A stretch of 52,952 bases of DNA from an uncultured Prevotellaceae bacterium (GTDB taxonomy: Bacteria > Bacteroidota > Bacteroidia > Bacteroidales > Bacteroidaceae): NCBI GenBank assembly GCA_947168395.1, contig CAMVLT010000023.1, positions 1-52,952 of the forward strand. Direction: 5' to 3'. The notes below the pieces were generated by a model. It saw only the letters and a program-made list of their open reading frames with translations. It had not been told where the DNA came from and did no database searches. Positions 8,525-15,912 of this stretch are shown in pieces. The position numbers and the translations under genes are program-made. Numbering within the stretch: position 1 is the first letter of the stretch; each line of letters begins with the position of its first letter.

Positions 8525-8815
8525 ATGTTTAGACGTGACGTACAAATCATAAAGGACCTGATACTGCGCAACCTGCGCCAGCAAGGTCTGGAAACGCCCC
8601 TCCTGCAGAAGCGGCTGGTAGAGGCATGGCCCGTGGTGGCCGGCGAGACCATAGCACGGTATACCCTCAACACCTATATCAAGAACCAGACACTCTACGT
8701 GAAACTCAGCGTCCCGGCCCTCAGGGCCGACCTCAGCATGCGCCGCTCGGAATTCGTAAAACGGCTGAACGAGCACGTCGAAAGCCAGGTAATTGCCGAC
8801 ATCAGATTCTGCTAA
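8525..8815 (+). CDS. DUF721 family protein
   Basis: The 96-residue protein has the DUF721 pattern: an N-terminal helix, 'VEAWPVVAGETIARYT', then a beta-rich part 'LYVKLSVPALRADLSMRR' and a terminal 'VIADIRFC'. DUF721 includes DciA-type helicase loaders, and position next to recF fits a DNA replication or repair role, but these short Bacteroidetes members have no assigned function. Likely translated from the recF transcript. Confidence 0.8.
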   Translation: MFRRDVQIIKDLILRNLRQQGLETPLLQKRLVEAWPVVAGETIARYTLNTYIKNQTLYVKLSVPALRADLSMRRSEFVKRLNEHVESQVIADIRFC

Positions 8816-8871
8816 AACATAAATAAGGTTAAAGTAGCAGGCCAAGATACCATATTTTAGGTATTTTTTCC

Positions 8872-8879
8872 TACCTTTG
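8872..8879 (+). promoter_or_regulatory. -7 box upstream of the Fe-S scaffold/GGGtGRT operon
   Basis: TACCTTTG, 53 bases before the ATG at 8933. The -33 element is weak. Confidence 0.55.
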
Positions 8880-8932
8880 CAGTTGAAATGATTCAACAAT
8901 ACTTTTATTAAATAGTTTTTATTTTATTGAAT

Positions 8933-9634
8933 ATGCAGTATTCTAACGAAGTCAACAACATGTGCGTTGTTGCAAAAGGACCAAACCACGGTCCCGCCCC
9001 CATTCCTGAAGAGGGCAAATGGATTCAGGCAAAAGAGATCAAGGACATCTCAGGTTACACTCACGGTATCGGCTGGTGCGCCCCTCAGCAGGGTGCCTGC
9101 AAGCTGTCGCTGAACGTGAAGGACGGCATTATCCAGGAGGCTCTCGTCGAGACCATCGGCTGCACGGGTATGACCCACTCTGCCGCTATGGCCAGCGAGA
9201 TTCTGCCCGGCAAGACCATCCTCGAGGCGCTGAACACCGACCTCGTCTGCGACGCTATCAACACCGCCATGCGCGAACTGTTCCTGCAGATTGTCTACGG
9301 CCGCACGCAGAGCGCCTTCTCCGAGGGTGGTCTGGTTATCGGTGCCGGTCTGGAAGACCTGGGTAAGGGTCTGCGCTCACAGACGGGTACGCTCTACGGC
9401 ACCGTTGCCAAGGGTACTCGCTATCTGGAGCTGACCGAGGGTTACATCACCAAGCAGTTCCTTGACAAGGACAATCAGGTCTGCGGTTACGAGTATGTAC
9501 ACTTAGGCAAGATGATGGAGGCCATCAAGGGCGGCATGGACGCCAACGAGGCTGTGAAGAAGTTCACCGGCAGCTATGGCCGCACCACCGCCGAGCAGGG
9601 AATTGTTAAAGCTATTGACCCACGTGAAGAATAA
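8933..9634 (+). CDS. Iron-sulfur cluster assembly scaffold-like protein (NifU/IscU-type N-terminal domain)
   Basis: The 233-residue protein resembles the IscU/NifU scaffold fold, with cysteines at 'GWCAPQQGACKLSLNV' and 'ETIGCTGMTHSAAMASE' in positions where scaffold proteins carry cluster ligands, then 'GKTILEALNTDLVCDAI'. It is longer than IscU and ends with a helical tail. A gene of the GGGtGRT family starts 15 bases downstream, an arrangement I recall as conserved in anaerobes. The exact cluster type and acceptor are unknown. The TTG at 8927 is less likely than the ATG at 8933. Confidence 0.75.
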   Translation: MQYSNEVNNMCVVAKGPNHGPAPIPEEGKWIQAKEIKDISGYTHGIGWCAPQQGACKLSLNVKDGIIQEALVETIGCTGMTHSAAMASEILPGKTILEALNTDLVCDAINTAMRELFLQIVYGRTQSAFSEGGLVIGAGLEDLGKGLRSQTGTLYGTVAKGTRYLELTEGYITKQFLDKDNQVCGYEYVHLGKMMEAIKGGMDANEAVKKFTGSYGRTTAEQGIVKAIDPREE

Positions 9635-9649
9635 AGGAGGACACAAGTT

Positions 9650-10663
9650 ATGATAAGAAAAGTTAGTTTCGAGAGCTACGAGCGTCGTATCAACCAGGTA
9701 CTGGCCGCTCTGAAAGAGAACGGAATCAGCAGCATCGAGGAGGCCAACGAGATTTGCGAGAAGGCAGGCGTTGACCCCTACCAGATGTGTGAGGACACTC
9801 AGCGCATCTGCTTCGAGAACGCTAAGTGGGCATACGTTTGTGGTGCTGCCATCGCCATCAAGAAGGGCGTGAAGAATGCCGCCGAAGCTGCCGAGGCCAT
9901 CGGTATCGGTCTGCAGTCGTTCTGCATCCCCGGCTCTGTGGCCGACGACCGCAAGGTGGGTCTGGGTCACGGTAACTTGGCTGCCCGTCTGCTGCGCGAG
10001 GAGACTGAGTGCTTCGCCTTCCTGGCCGGTCACGAGTCGTTCGCTGCCGCCGAGGGTGCCATCAAGATTGCCGAGAAGGCCAACAAGGTTCGCCAGAAGC
10101 CCCTCCGCGTCATCCTGAACGGTCTGGGCAAGGACGCTGCCATGATCATCAGCCGCATCAACGGTTTCACATACGTACAGACACAGTTCGACTACTACAC
10201 CGGCGAGGTGAAGGTCGTCAAGGAGACTCCGTACAGCGACGGTCCCCGCGCCAAGGTGAAGTGCTACGGTGCCGACGACGTCCGCGAGGGTGTTGCCATC
10301 CTGTGGAAGGAGAACGTCGACGTGTCGATTACGGGTAACTCGACCAACCCCACCCGCTTCCAGCACCCCGTTGCCGGTACTTACAAGAAGGAGCGCGTGC
10401 TCGCTGGCAAGCCCTACTTCTCAGTAGCCTCTGGTGGTGGTACGGGCCGCACCCTGCACCCCGACAACATGGCTGCCGGTCCCGCCTCTTACGGTATGAC
10501 CGACACGCTGGGCCGCATGCACAGCGACGCTCAGTTTGCAGGTTCCAGCTCAGTTCCTGCTCACGTCGAGATGATGGGCTTCCTCGGTATCGGTAACAAC
10601 CCGATGGTAGGTGCTACGGTATCTATCGCCGTGGAGGTGAGCCTTGCCCTGAACGGAAAGTAA
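9650..10663 (+). CDS. GGGtGRT family protein
   Basis: A 337-residue protein with the eponymous motif 'SVASGGGTGRTLHPDN' near residue 265, followed by 'GPASYGMTDTLGRMHSD' and 'GFLGIGNNPMVGATVSIA'. The N-terminal half contains conserved glycine-rich and 'GLGHGNLAARLLREETECF' segments. The family is widespread in anaerobes, has no established reaction, and is usually encoded beside an iron-sulfur scaffold-like protein, as here. A terminator follows at 10681-10719, closing a two-gene operon. Function: not assigned; cluster-dependent enzyme or cluster assembly partner is inference. Confidence 0.85.
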   Translation: MIRKVSFESYERRINQVLAALKENGISSIEEANEICEKAGVDPYQMCEDTQRICFENAKWAYVCGAAIAIKKGVKNAAEAAEAIGIGLQSFCIPGSVADDRKVGLGHGNLAARLLREETECFAFLAGHESFAAAEGAIKIAEKANKVRQKPLRVILNGLGKDAAMIISRINGFTYVQTQFDYYTGEVKVVKETPYSDGPRAKVKCYGADDVREGVAILWKENVDVSITGNSTNPTRFQHPVAGTYKKERVLAGKPYFSVASGGGTGRTLHPDNMAAGPASYGMTDTLGRMHSDAQFAGSSSVPAHVEMMGFLGIGNNPMVGATVSIAVEVSLALNGK

Positions 10664-10680
10664 ATCATTCAGAACACTCA

Positions 10681-10719
10681 AAAAGTCCCCTCCTGGCGAT
10701 TGCCGGAAGGGGAACTTTT
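10681..10719 (+). terminator. Rho-independent terminator after the GGGtGRT gene
   Basis: AAAAGTCCCC and GGGGAACTTTT form a long stem with an inner GGC/GCC pair around GATT, followed by TTTTCATTT. The flanking A and T runs make it usable in either direction. Confidence 0.8.
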
Positions 10720-10726
10720 CATTTCA

Positions 10727-10734
10727 TACCTTTG
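10727..10734 (+). promoter_or_regulatory. -7 box of the T9SS plug gene
   Basis: TACCTTTG, 19 bases upstream of the ATG at 10754 and just after the preceding terminator. Confidence 0.5.
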
Positions 10735-10753
10735 GACTTGAACTACGCATAAC

Positions 10754-11980
10754 ATGAGGAAACTGGTATTTGCACTATTATTGGTGAGTCTGCAGTCGGC
10801 TGCGAGGAGTGTGGTGTACGACCCGCAAGTGAAGACGCTGCAGGTGGTGGTGAACCAGGACTGGCTGTCGCCGGCGGTGATGAAACTGGGTAATGGTGAC
10901 GTGCTGCACGTGAGCTTTGACGAACTCTCGCACACGTACCATAGATATATATATAAGCTGGAGCATTGCGAGGCTGACTGGTCGCCGTCGGACGATTTGT
11001 TTGAGAGTGACTGGTTGGAGGGCTTCAACGGCAACCCGATAGAGGACTACGAAAACTCGCTGAACACGACGGTGCTCTATACCCATTACCGATTAATTAT
11101 ACCCAACGAGCGCTGCCGGGTAAAGATGAGCGGCAACTACCGCCTGCACGTCTATGACGAAGACGACGACAATACGGAAGTGCTCTGTGCCGAATTTCAG
11201 GTGGTGGAGCCAGTGGTGAACGTAGGACTGAGCGTGACGTCGAACACAGACATCGACTTCAACCTGAGCCACCACCAGGTGTCGATGACAGTGAACTACA
11301 ACGGCCTCAACATCACCAACATGGAGAACCAGATAAGAACGGTGGTGATGCAAAACGGACGGGAGGACACCCAGCGCGTGAACCCCAAACCTACCTATAT
11401 GCAGATGGGCAAGATACAATGGGAGCACAACCGCGACCTGATATTCGACGCAGGCAACGAGTACCACAAATATGAGGTGCTCGACGTCAGCCACGCCACG
11501 ATGGGCATTGACCACATCAACTGGGACGGTGAGCATTACCAGGCCTACCCTTTCATCAATACGCCTCGCAAGAACTACATCTACGACGAGGATGCCAACG
11601 GGGCCTTCATCATACGCAACAGCGACAACATAGAAATAGACCGCACCTGCGACTATGTCTACGTGAATTACAAACTGATGCCCGCCGAGCACCATCAAGG
11701 CGATGTCGTCATAGAAGGCAACTGGACGACGGAGCATCCCGACAACTATGTGATGACCTACGACGAAGGGGACAAGAGCTACAATGCGCGGATACTACAG
11801 AAACAGGGCTACTACTCCTACCAATACGTGCTGAGAGACGCTGAGGGAAGGACGGGCATACTGCCTGAGGAAGGGTCGTTCTTCGAGACTGAGAACCGCT
11901 ACCAAGCCTTCGTCTATTACAAAGGCATCAGCGAACGTACCTGGCGTTTAGTAGGGTATCAGCAAGTTACCGAGAAGTAA
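10754..11980 (+). CDS. Type IX secretion system plug protein (DUF5103 family)
   Basis: A 408-residue exported protein: signal peptide at residues 1-17 ('MRKLVFALLLVSLQSAA'), then the DUF5103 N-terminal domain with 'YRYIYKLEHCEADWSPSD', 'YENSLNTTVLYTHY' and 'SGNYRLHVYDEDD', and a C-terminal immunoglobulin-like part ('GDVVIEGNWTTEH', 'GYYSYQYVLRD'). In the T9SS, a protein of this family closes the SprA translocon pore. The gene is monocistronic with its own promoter; the convergent regulator gene ends 5 bases beyond its stop. No other T9SS gene is in the window. Confidence 0.85.
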   Translation: MRKLVFALLLVSLQSAARSVVYDPQVKTLQVVVNQDWLSPAVMKLGNGDVLHVSFDELSHTYHRYIYKLEHCEADWSPSDDLFESDWLEGFNGNPIEDYENSLNTTVLYTHYRLIIPNERCRVKMSGNYRLHVYDEDDDNTEVLCAEFQVVEPVVNVGLSVTSNTDIDFNLSHHQVSMTVNYNGLNITNMENQIRTVVMQNGREDTQRVNPKPTYMQMGKIQWEHNRDLIFDAGNEYHKYEVLDVSHATMGIDHINWDGEHYQAYPFINTPRKNYIYDEDANGAFIIRNSDNIEIDRTCDYVYVNYKLMPAEHHQGDVVIEGNWTTEHPDNYVMTYDEGDKSYNARILQKQGYYSYQYVLRDAEGRTGILPEEGSFFETENRYQAFVYYKGISERTWRLVGYQQVTEK

Positions 11981-11984
11981 CCAA

Positions 11985-14441
11985 TCACTTGTTGTGCTGA
12001 CGGAACTCCTGAGGTGTCATCTTGAAGCGATGGTAGAACTTGGCCATCATGTAGTTGGGTGAGACGAAGCCACATTCAAGGGCAATCTTAGCCACGGAGT
12101 CGTCAGTAGCCAACAGCCGCTCAGCCACCTGGTCAAGCCGCATGGAGCGTATCAGCGCACGCGGGTTCTTGTAGATGTTCTTATTGGCCAGTTCGTAGAA
12201 CTCCAGCATGTCCATCTCGGCTTCTTCCGAAAGAATGTGCATTGTCATCGTATTGCCGCTATGCACATAGGGAATAATCTTAAGCATAATATCGACGAAC
12301 TCCTCGCTAAGCTCGACGGAGCCGTCATCCCTACCGCAGATTTCATCCAGCGTGGGAGCTAACTTCTCCTTGGAATAGTGGTCGCAACGCTCAACGTATG
12401 CCTTGATGCGGCGTATCAGGTCGCCCTCCTCGTTGTTGCGCTTTATCTTCATGTGGACGTTGCGGTTGTAGACCACAAAGTTCAGCACCGCCATGCCTAA
12501 CACGACAAAGCCCAGGAGCATGATGATACCCGTCATACGCCACCACGGCTCCTTCACCTCGATAGTCCAGATGTAAGGCCTGTTCGGATAGTTGCCTGGC
12601 ACGACCGATGCCTGCACCTCTATGGTATACTTGCCCGGTTTGAGTCCCAGCAGGGGCAGATGGAGCAGTCCCTTGCCGTCGACCAGTCCCTTGCCGTTGA
12701 AGTAGGAATACTCACGGTACTCACGGTCCAGCTCTTGGATTCTCACACGGTAGCAGGTCTGTAACGGACGGGCATAGTTCAAGGCCGAGAAAGTCAGCGA
12801 GATGGAGTTCTGATTATAGTCCACAACAATATCCTTGGTTCTCGAGACTGCCTTCTCCAACACCACCTTCCCGTCAACTTTCTCGCCGGCAGAGACGATA
12901 ATGCCGTTGACCATCACCTTGGTGAGCTTCGGATGCATGATATAGGCATCCTGGTCGAATATCGGGACAAACTGCTTGGGGTCGAAAGTGACAACGTGAT
13001 TCAATGCCTGCATCACAATCTCGCCCGAAGGCAACTTGATGGCCTTGGCGTTAATGAACGTCTCGTTAGGCACGTTGTCGAAATCGTTGAAACAGTACAC
13101 CTGCTTCACCGTGCCGTCCTTGATGCGTACACACGAGATACCGTAACTGGTACTGGCCCAGACGTTGTGCATGTCGTCCTCAATCACAGAATGGATGACG
13201 CCGTTGAGGAAACCGTTCCGGCGCGAGAAGACGACGGGGGCTGCTTGGGGCGACATGTAGAGGTACAGACCGTTAGGTGTTCCCACCCAAGTCCATTTGC
13301 GGCTGTCGATAAGCATCACGTTCGCTTTCTTGCCCTTGAACTCATAGATGCCAGTAAGGTTGCGCATCATTTCCTCATACTTCAAGGCCTGTTCGCTGGT
13401 CCACGGCAATGCCCTGAACTTGGCGTTCATCGGGCTGTCGTACAATACGCCGCGCATCTCCGTGCCTAACCACATACCCCCTTGCAGGTCGAACTCTATA
13501 ACGTTGATGTCGGTCGACTGCTGGGTGCCTTCCTTCATGGTGATGGTCTTATTGTGTACGATTTCCCCTGTTGCCAGCTCGTAGGTGAAGTAGCCCCATT
13601 CCGACGCGATATACAGCTTACCGTCGTGGACCACCATATTGTTCAGATGATATTCAGAGCGCATCACCTCGCTCCACGCCCGCTTGTCAATATCATAGTG
13701 CACCAGGATGGCTCCCACTTCACCGTTACGAATCATGAACAGGCCGTTCTCATGCAATAGCTGAACACCACTGCGATGATAGGCCATTACATCTTTCTCG
13801 GCATAAGCACGGTTCTGGTAAAGCTTACGCCCGGTCGACAAGTCATAACAATGTAGCTGTCCATCGTCGTAGAAAAGCAGAAGCTGCTTGCCATACACCT
13901 CAAGATCCTGTAGGTTGCGCCCCTTCAGCAGGGGTATCTCTTTGCCGTACTTCTGGCAGTACATCATCTTACCATCGCTCAGCCAGACATCACCGTTCAC
14001 ATCGACAAACATGTCGGTCACCCTCCCCTTTGCCCCATAGGCGGTAAAGAGGCTGTCCATGTTGGTTTCATAGTGCTCAGTCGTCAAGAACACGCAACTC
14101 ACGCCGCTACTACTCTTCAGCCACAGGTGATGGTTGTTGTCGTAGTACAGGTGATAGTGCCCGTGATAGTCTTCCAACTGATAGATGACTTCCTCATCGG
14201 GGTCTATACGCGTAAAACTGGCTCCGTCGAAGAAGTTGATGTTGCCAATGGTCGTAATGGTCATGCGTCCAGACTTGGTGCATTTGATGGTCTGCGCCGA
14301 GTTGTCGGCAAGACCATCCGAAGCGGTAATCGGCCTGAAGATTCGGCCGCTGTCGTCAGCCGCCTTTACCCCCATGCAGATTGTTACCAAGAGCAGTAAC
14401 AGTATCAGCTTATCAGTTGATTTCATTAGATACCATTTCAT
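11985..14441 (-). CDS. Membrane-spanning propeller-type sensor fused directly to an AraC-type DNA-binding domain
   Basis: An 818-residue protein. A signal peptide/anchor ('KLILLLLLVTICMGVKAADD') is followed by a periplasmic region with two-component-regulator-propeller-like repeats ('VWLSDGKMMYC', 'MWLGTEMRGVLYD', 'WTWVGTPNGLYLY', 'VWASTSYGISC'), a Y_Y_Y-like beta domain near 560-625 ('LQTCYRVRIQELDREYREYSY'), one membrane helix near 635-657, and a C-terminal AraC helix-turn-helix (about 725-818, ending 'MAKFYHRFKMTPQEFRQHN'). Unlike hybrid two-component systems, no HisKA, HATPase or receiver domain lies between membrane and HTH. A second ATG at 14426 gives a tighter signal peptide and a longer leader. 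Target genes cannot be named; no polysaccharide locus adjoins. Confidence 0.85.
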   Translation of the reverse strand: MKWYLMKSTDKLILLLLLVTICMGVKAADDSGRIFRPITASDGLADNSAQTIKCTKSGRMTITTIGNINFFDGASFTRIDPDEEVIYQLEDYHGHYHLYYDNNHHLWLKSSSGVSCVFLTTEHYETNMDSLFTAYGAKGRVTDMFVDVNGDVWLSDGKMMYCQKYGKEIPLLKGRNLQDLEVYGKQLLLFYDDGQLHCYDLSTGRKLYQNRAYAEKDVMAYHRSGVQLLHENGLFMIRNGEVGAILVHYDIDKRAWSEVMRSEYHLNNMVVHDGKLYIASEWGYFTYELATGEIVHNKTITMKEGTQQSTDINVIEFDLQGGMWLGTEMRGVLYDSPMNAKFRALPWTSEQALKYEEMMRNLTGIYEFKGKKANVMLIDSRKWTWVGTPNGLYLYMSPQAAPVVFSRRNGFLNGVIHSVIEDDMHNVWASTSYGISCVRIKDGTVKQVYCFNDFDNVPNETFINAKAIKLPSGEIVMQALNHVVTFDPKQFVPIFDQDAYIMHPKLTKVMVNGIIVSAGEKVDGKVVLEKAVSRTKDIVVDYNQNSISLTFSALNYARPLQTCYRVRIQELDREYREYSYFNGKGLVDGKGLLHLPLLGLKPGKYTIEVQASVVPGNYPNRPYIWTIEVKEPWWRMTGIIMLLGFVVLGMAVLNFVVYNRNVHMKIKRNNEEGDLIRRIKAYVERCDHYSKEKLAPTLDEICGRDDGSVELSEEFVDIMLKIIPYVHSGNTMTMHILSEEAEMDMLEFYELANKNIYKNPRALIRSMRLDQVAERLLATDDSVAKIALECGFVSPNYMMAKFYHRFKMTPQEFRQHNK

Positions 14442-14450
14442 TATCGGCTA

Positions 14451-14458
14451 CAAAGATA
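14451..14458 (-). promoter_or_regulatory. -7 box of the AraC-type sensor gene
   Basis: TATCTTTG on the minus strand, 9 bases upstream of the first ATG (14441) and 24 upstream of the second (14426). Confidence 0.5.
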
Positions 14459-14502
14459 AGGAAAAAGAATAGCTTCTCCAAATTTTTAGGGCAAAAAAGA
14501 AC

Positions 14503-14538
14503 AAGTCACCGTCTTCTTTGTTGAGAAGACAGTGACTT
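14503..14538 (-). terminator. Terminator hairpin after the ribosomal-protein operon
   Basis: AAGTCACCGTCTTCT pairs with AGAAGACAGTGACTT around a short TTTGTTG loop (14-15 base pairs with one mismatch). On the minus strand it lies 30 bases past the DUF4295 stop and is followed by TTCTTTTTTGCCC. Confidence 0.7.
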
Positions 14539-14568
14539 AGCTCTCTTATAGCGTACAAATGTAGTATC

Positions 14569-14727
14569 TTAGTTCTTGAAGAAGTCCTTTACGGCCTCGT
14601 TGGGAACCATCTGCTCATCGAAGATGTAAGCACCCGTCTTCGGGCTCTTCACCATCTTGATAACCTTTGTGTAAGCGCGACCATCCTTTGAACCTTCATG
14701 GAGGGTAGCAACGGTTTTCTTTGCCAT
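14569..14727 (-). CDS. DUF4295 family small basic protein
   Basis: A 52-residue protein starting 'MAKKTVATLHEGSKDGRAY' and ending 'EAVKDFFKN'. It matches the Bacteroidetes DUF4295 family, which regularly follows rpmB and rpmG and may be a ribosome-associated protein, although this has no direct support in the sequence. It lies 39 bases downstream of rpmG and ahead of a strong terminator. In related genomes ftsY often comes next; here the AraC-type sensor gene is the neighbour. Confidence 0.85.
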   Translation of the reverse strand: MAKKTVATLHEGSKDGRAYTKVIKMVKSPKTGAYIFDEQMVPNEAVKDFFKN

Positions 14728-14766
14728 ACTTCTTTTACCTTTTTAACTTTGTTACCTTGTTAACCC

Positions 14767-14958
14767 TTACTTGATCTCCTTGTGAAGCGTCATCTTCTTC
14801 AGGATGGGGTTGTACTTCATCAACTCCATACGCTCGGGCGTGTTCTTACGATTCTTGGTGGTAATGTAGCGGCTCGTGCCGGGCACACCACTGTTCTTGT
14901 GCTCGGTGCACTCCAGAATCACCTGGACGCGATTGCCTTTTGCTTTCTTGCTTGCCAT
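14767..14958 (-). CDS. rpmG: 50S ribosomal protein L33
   Basis: A 63-residue basic protein with the L33 pattern '[13 protein letters not shown]', '[20 protein letters not shown]' and C-terminal '[16 protein letters not shown]'. It lacks the paired CXXC zinc motifs of the zinc-binding L33 form. It sits 6 bases after rpmB in the rpmB-rpmG-DUF4295 operon. Confidence 0.95.
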   Translation of the reverse strand: MASKKAKGNRVQVILECTEHKNSGVPGTSRYITTKNRKNTPERMELMKYNPILKKMTLHKEIK

Positions 14959-14964
14959 GGTCTG

Positions 14965-15228
14965 TTAATCTCCTATCACTTTAATGTCCTTCCAATCTAC
15001 ATATCCCTTGGCTACAGCTTGCTTCAATGCAGCGTCGAGACCTACCTTATTGATCATGCGAAGGCCAGCGGCGCTGATCTTCAACTGAATCCAGCAATCC
15101 TCCTCTACATAGTAGAATTTCTTGCTGAAGAGGTTTACGTCAAAGCTTCTCTTCGTGCGGTGCTTTGAGTGAGACACATTGCAACCTATCTGTGCCTTCT
15201 TTCCTGTAATTTGACAAATCTTAGACAT
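14965..15228 (-). CDS. rpmB: 50S ribosomal protein L28
   Basis: An 87-residue protein with '[20 protein letters not shown]', '[20 protein letters not shown]' and '[20 protein letters not shown]', full length for L28. It carries its own promoter and starts the rpmB-rpmG-DUF4295 operon. Confidence 0.95.
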   Translation of the reverse strand: MSKICQITGKKAQIGCNVSHSKHRTKRSFDVNLFSKKFYYVEEDCWIQLKISAAGLRMINKVGLDAALKQAVAKGYVDWKDIKVIGD

Positions 15229-15279
15229 TTCTATCTACTTTTTTTGTGTACTTTTTAGTAACTTATTCCAAACAGGGTG

Positions 15280-15287
15280 CAAAGGTA
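15280..15287 (-). promoter_or_regulatory. -7 box of the rpmB operon
   Basis: TACCTTTG on the minus strand, 51 bases upstream of rpmB. The position expected for the -33 element is filled by the GATTTGA repeat. Confidence 0.55.
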
Positions 15288-15294
15288 CGAAAAA

Positions 15295-15324
15295 GATTTG
15301 AGATTTGAGATTTGAGATTTGAGA
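15295..15324. repeat. GATTTGA tandem repeat
   Basis: About four 7-base units (GATTTGA) in the intergenic gap between cinA and rpmB, directly upstream of the rpmB promoter. Confidence 0.7.
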
Positions 15325-15346
15325 ATTATACTTATCTTAATGTTTT

Positions 15347-15862
15347 TTAACCTTCCAACTCCTTCATCGGCACATTTTCAGCCTTTAAGTAGTCCAAGAA
15401 CAGCTGCATAGCCTTGTTTGTGGCGATGGCCAGGTTGATGTCGCGACCGTGGTCTTCCTGTACCTTCAGGGTTGCCACACGACTGGCATTGCCGCAAGCC
15501 AGCCAGATGGTGCCGACTGGGATGTCCTTCGTGCCGCCCGAGGGTCCAGCAATGCCAGTTGCCGACATTGCATAGTCTGTATTCAACGCCCGACAGGCAC
15601 CTTTCACCATCTCGATGGCAACTTCTTCGCAGACAGCCGTTTTCTCTTCCAACAGGTCGTGGTCGACACCCAACAGTGCCTCCTTGATCTCGTTGGTATA
15701 AGAAATAATGCCACCCTTGAAATACTTCGAGGCACCGGGAACTGAAATGATGGCCTCGGCAATGCGTCCACCCGTACAACTTTCGGCCGTCCCGACTGTC
15801 CTTTCCATGTCCCAAAGCATTTCGCTAATCTCCCTGCTAATAATCTTTGCTTCAAAATCCAT
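15347..15862 (-). CDS. CinA-family nicotinamide-nucleotide amidohydrolase
   Basis: The 171 residues correspond to the CinA C-terminal (PncC-like) domain only; the N-terminal COG1058 domain of full CinA is absent. Key motifs: 'TVGTAESCTGGRIAEAI' near the N-terminus and 'MSATGIAGPSGGTKDIPVGT' in the middle. Members deamidate nicotinamide mononucleotide to nicotinic acid mononucleotide in pyridine nucleotide salvage. It follows tsaD by 46 bases, separated by a GTTATGAT repeat array, a conserved neighbour pair in Bacteroidales as I recall it. Confidence 0.9.
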   Translation of the reverse strand: MDFEAKIISREISEMLWDMERTVGTAESCTGGRIAEAIISVPGASKYFKGGIISYTNEIKEALLGVDHDLLEEKTAVCEEVAIEMVKGACRALNTDYAMSATGIAGPSGGTKDIPVGTIWLACGNASRVATLKVQEDHGRDINLAIATNKAMQLFLDYLKAENVPMKELEG

Positions 15863-15875
15863 ATTTCTTTTTTTC

Positions 15876-15912
15876 GTTATGACGTTATGATGTTATGATG
15901 TTATGATGTTAT
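15876..15912. repeat. GTTATGAT tandem repeat reaching into the tsaD stop codon
   Basis: Units GTTATGAC, then GTTATGAT three times, then GTTATT. The last unit contains the reverse complement of the tsaD TAA stop (15909-15911). Confidence 0.7.
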
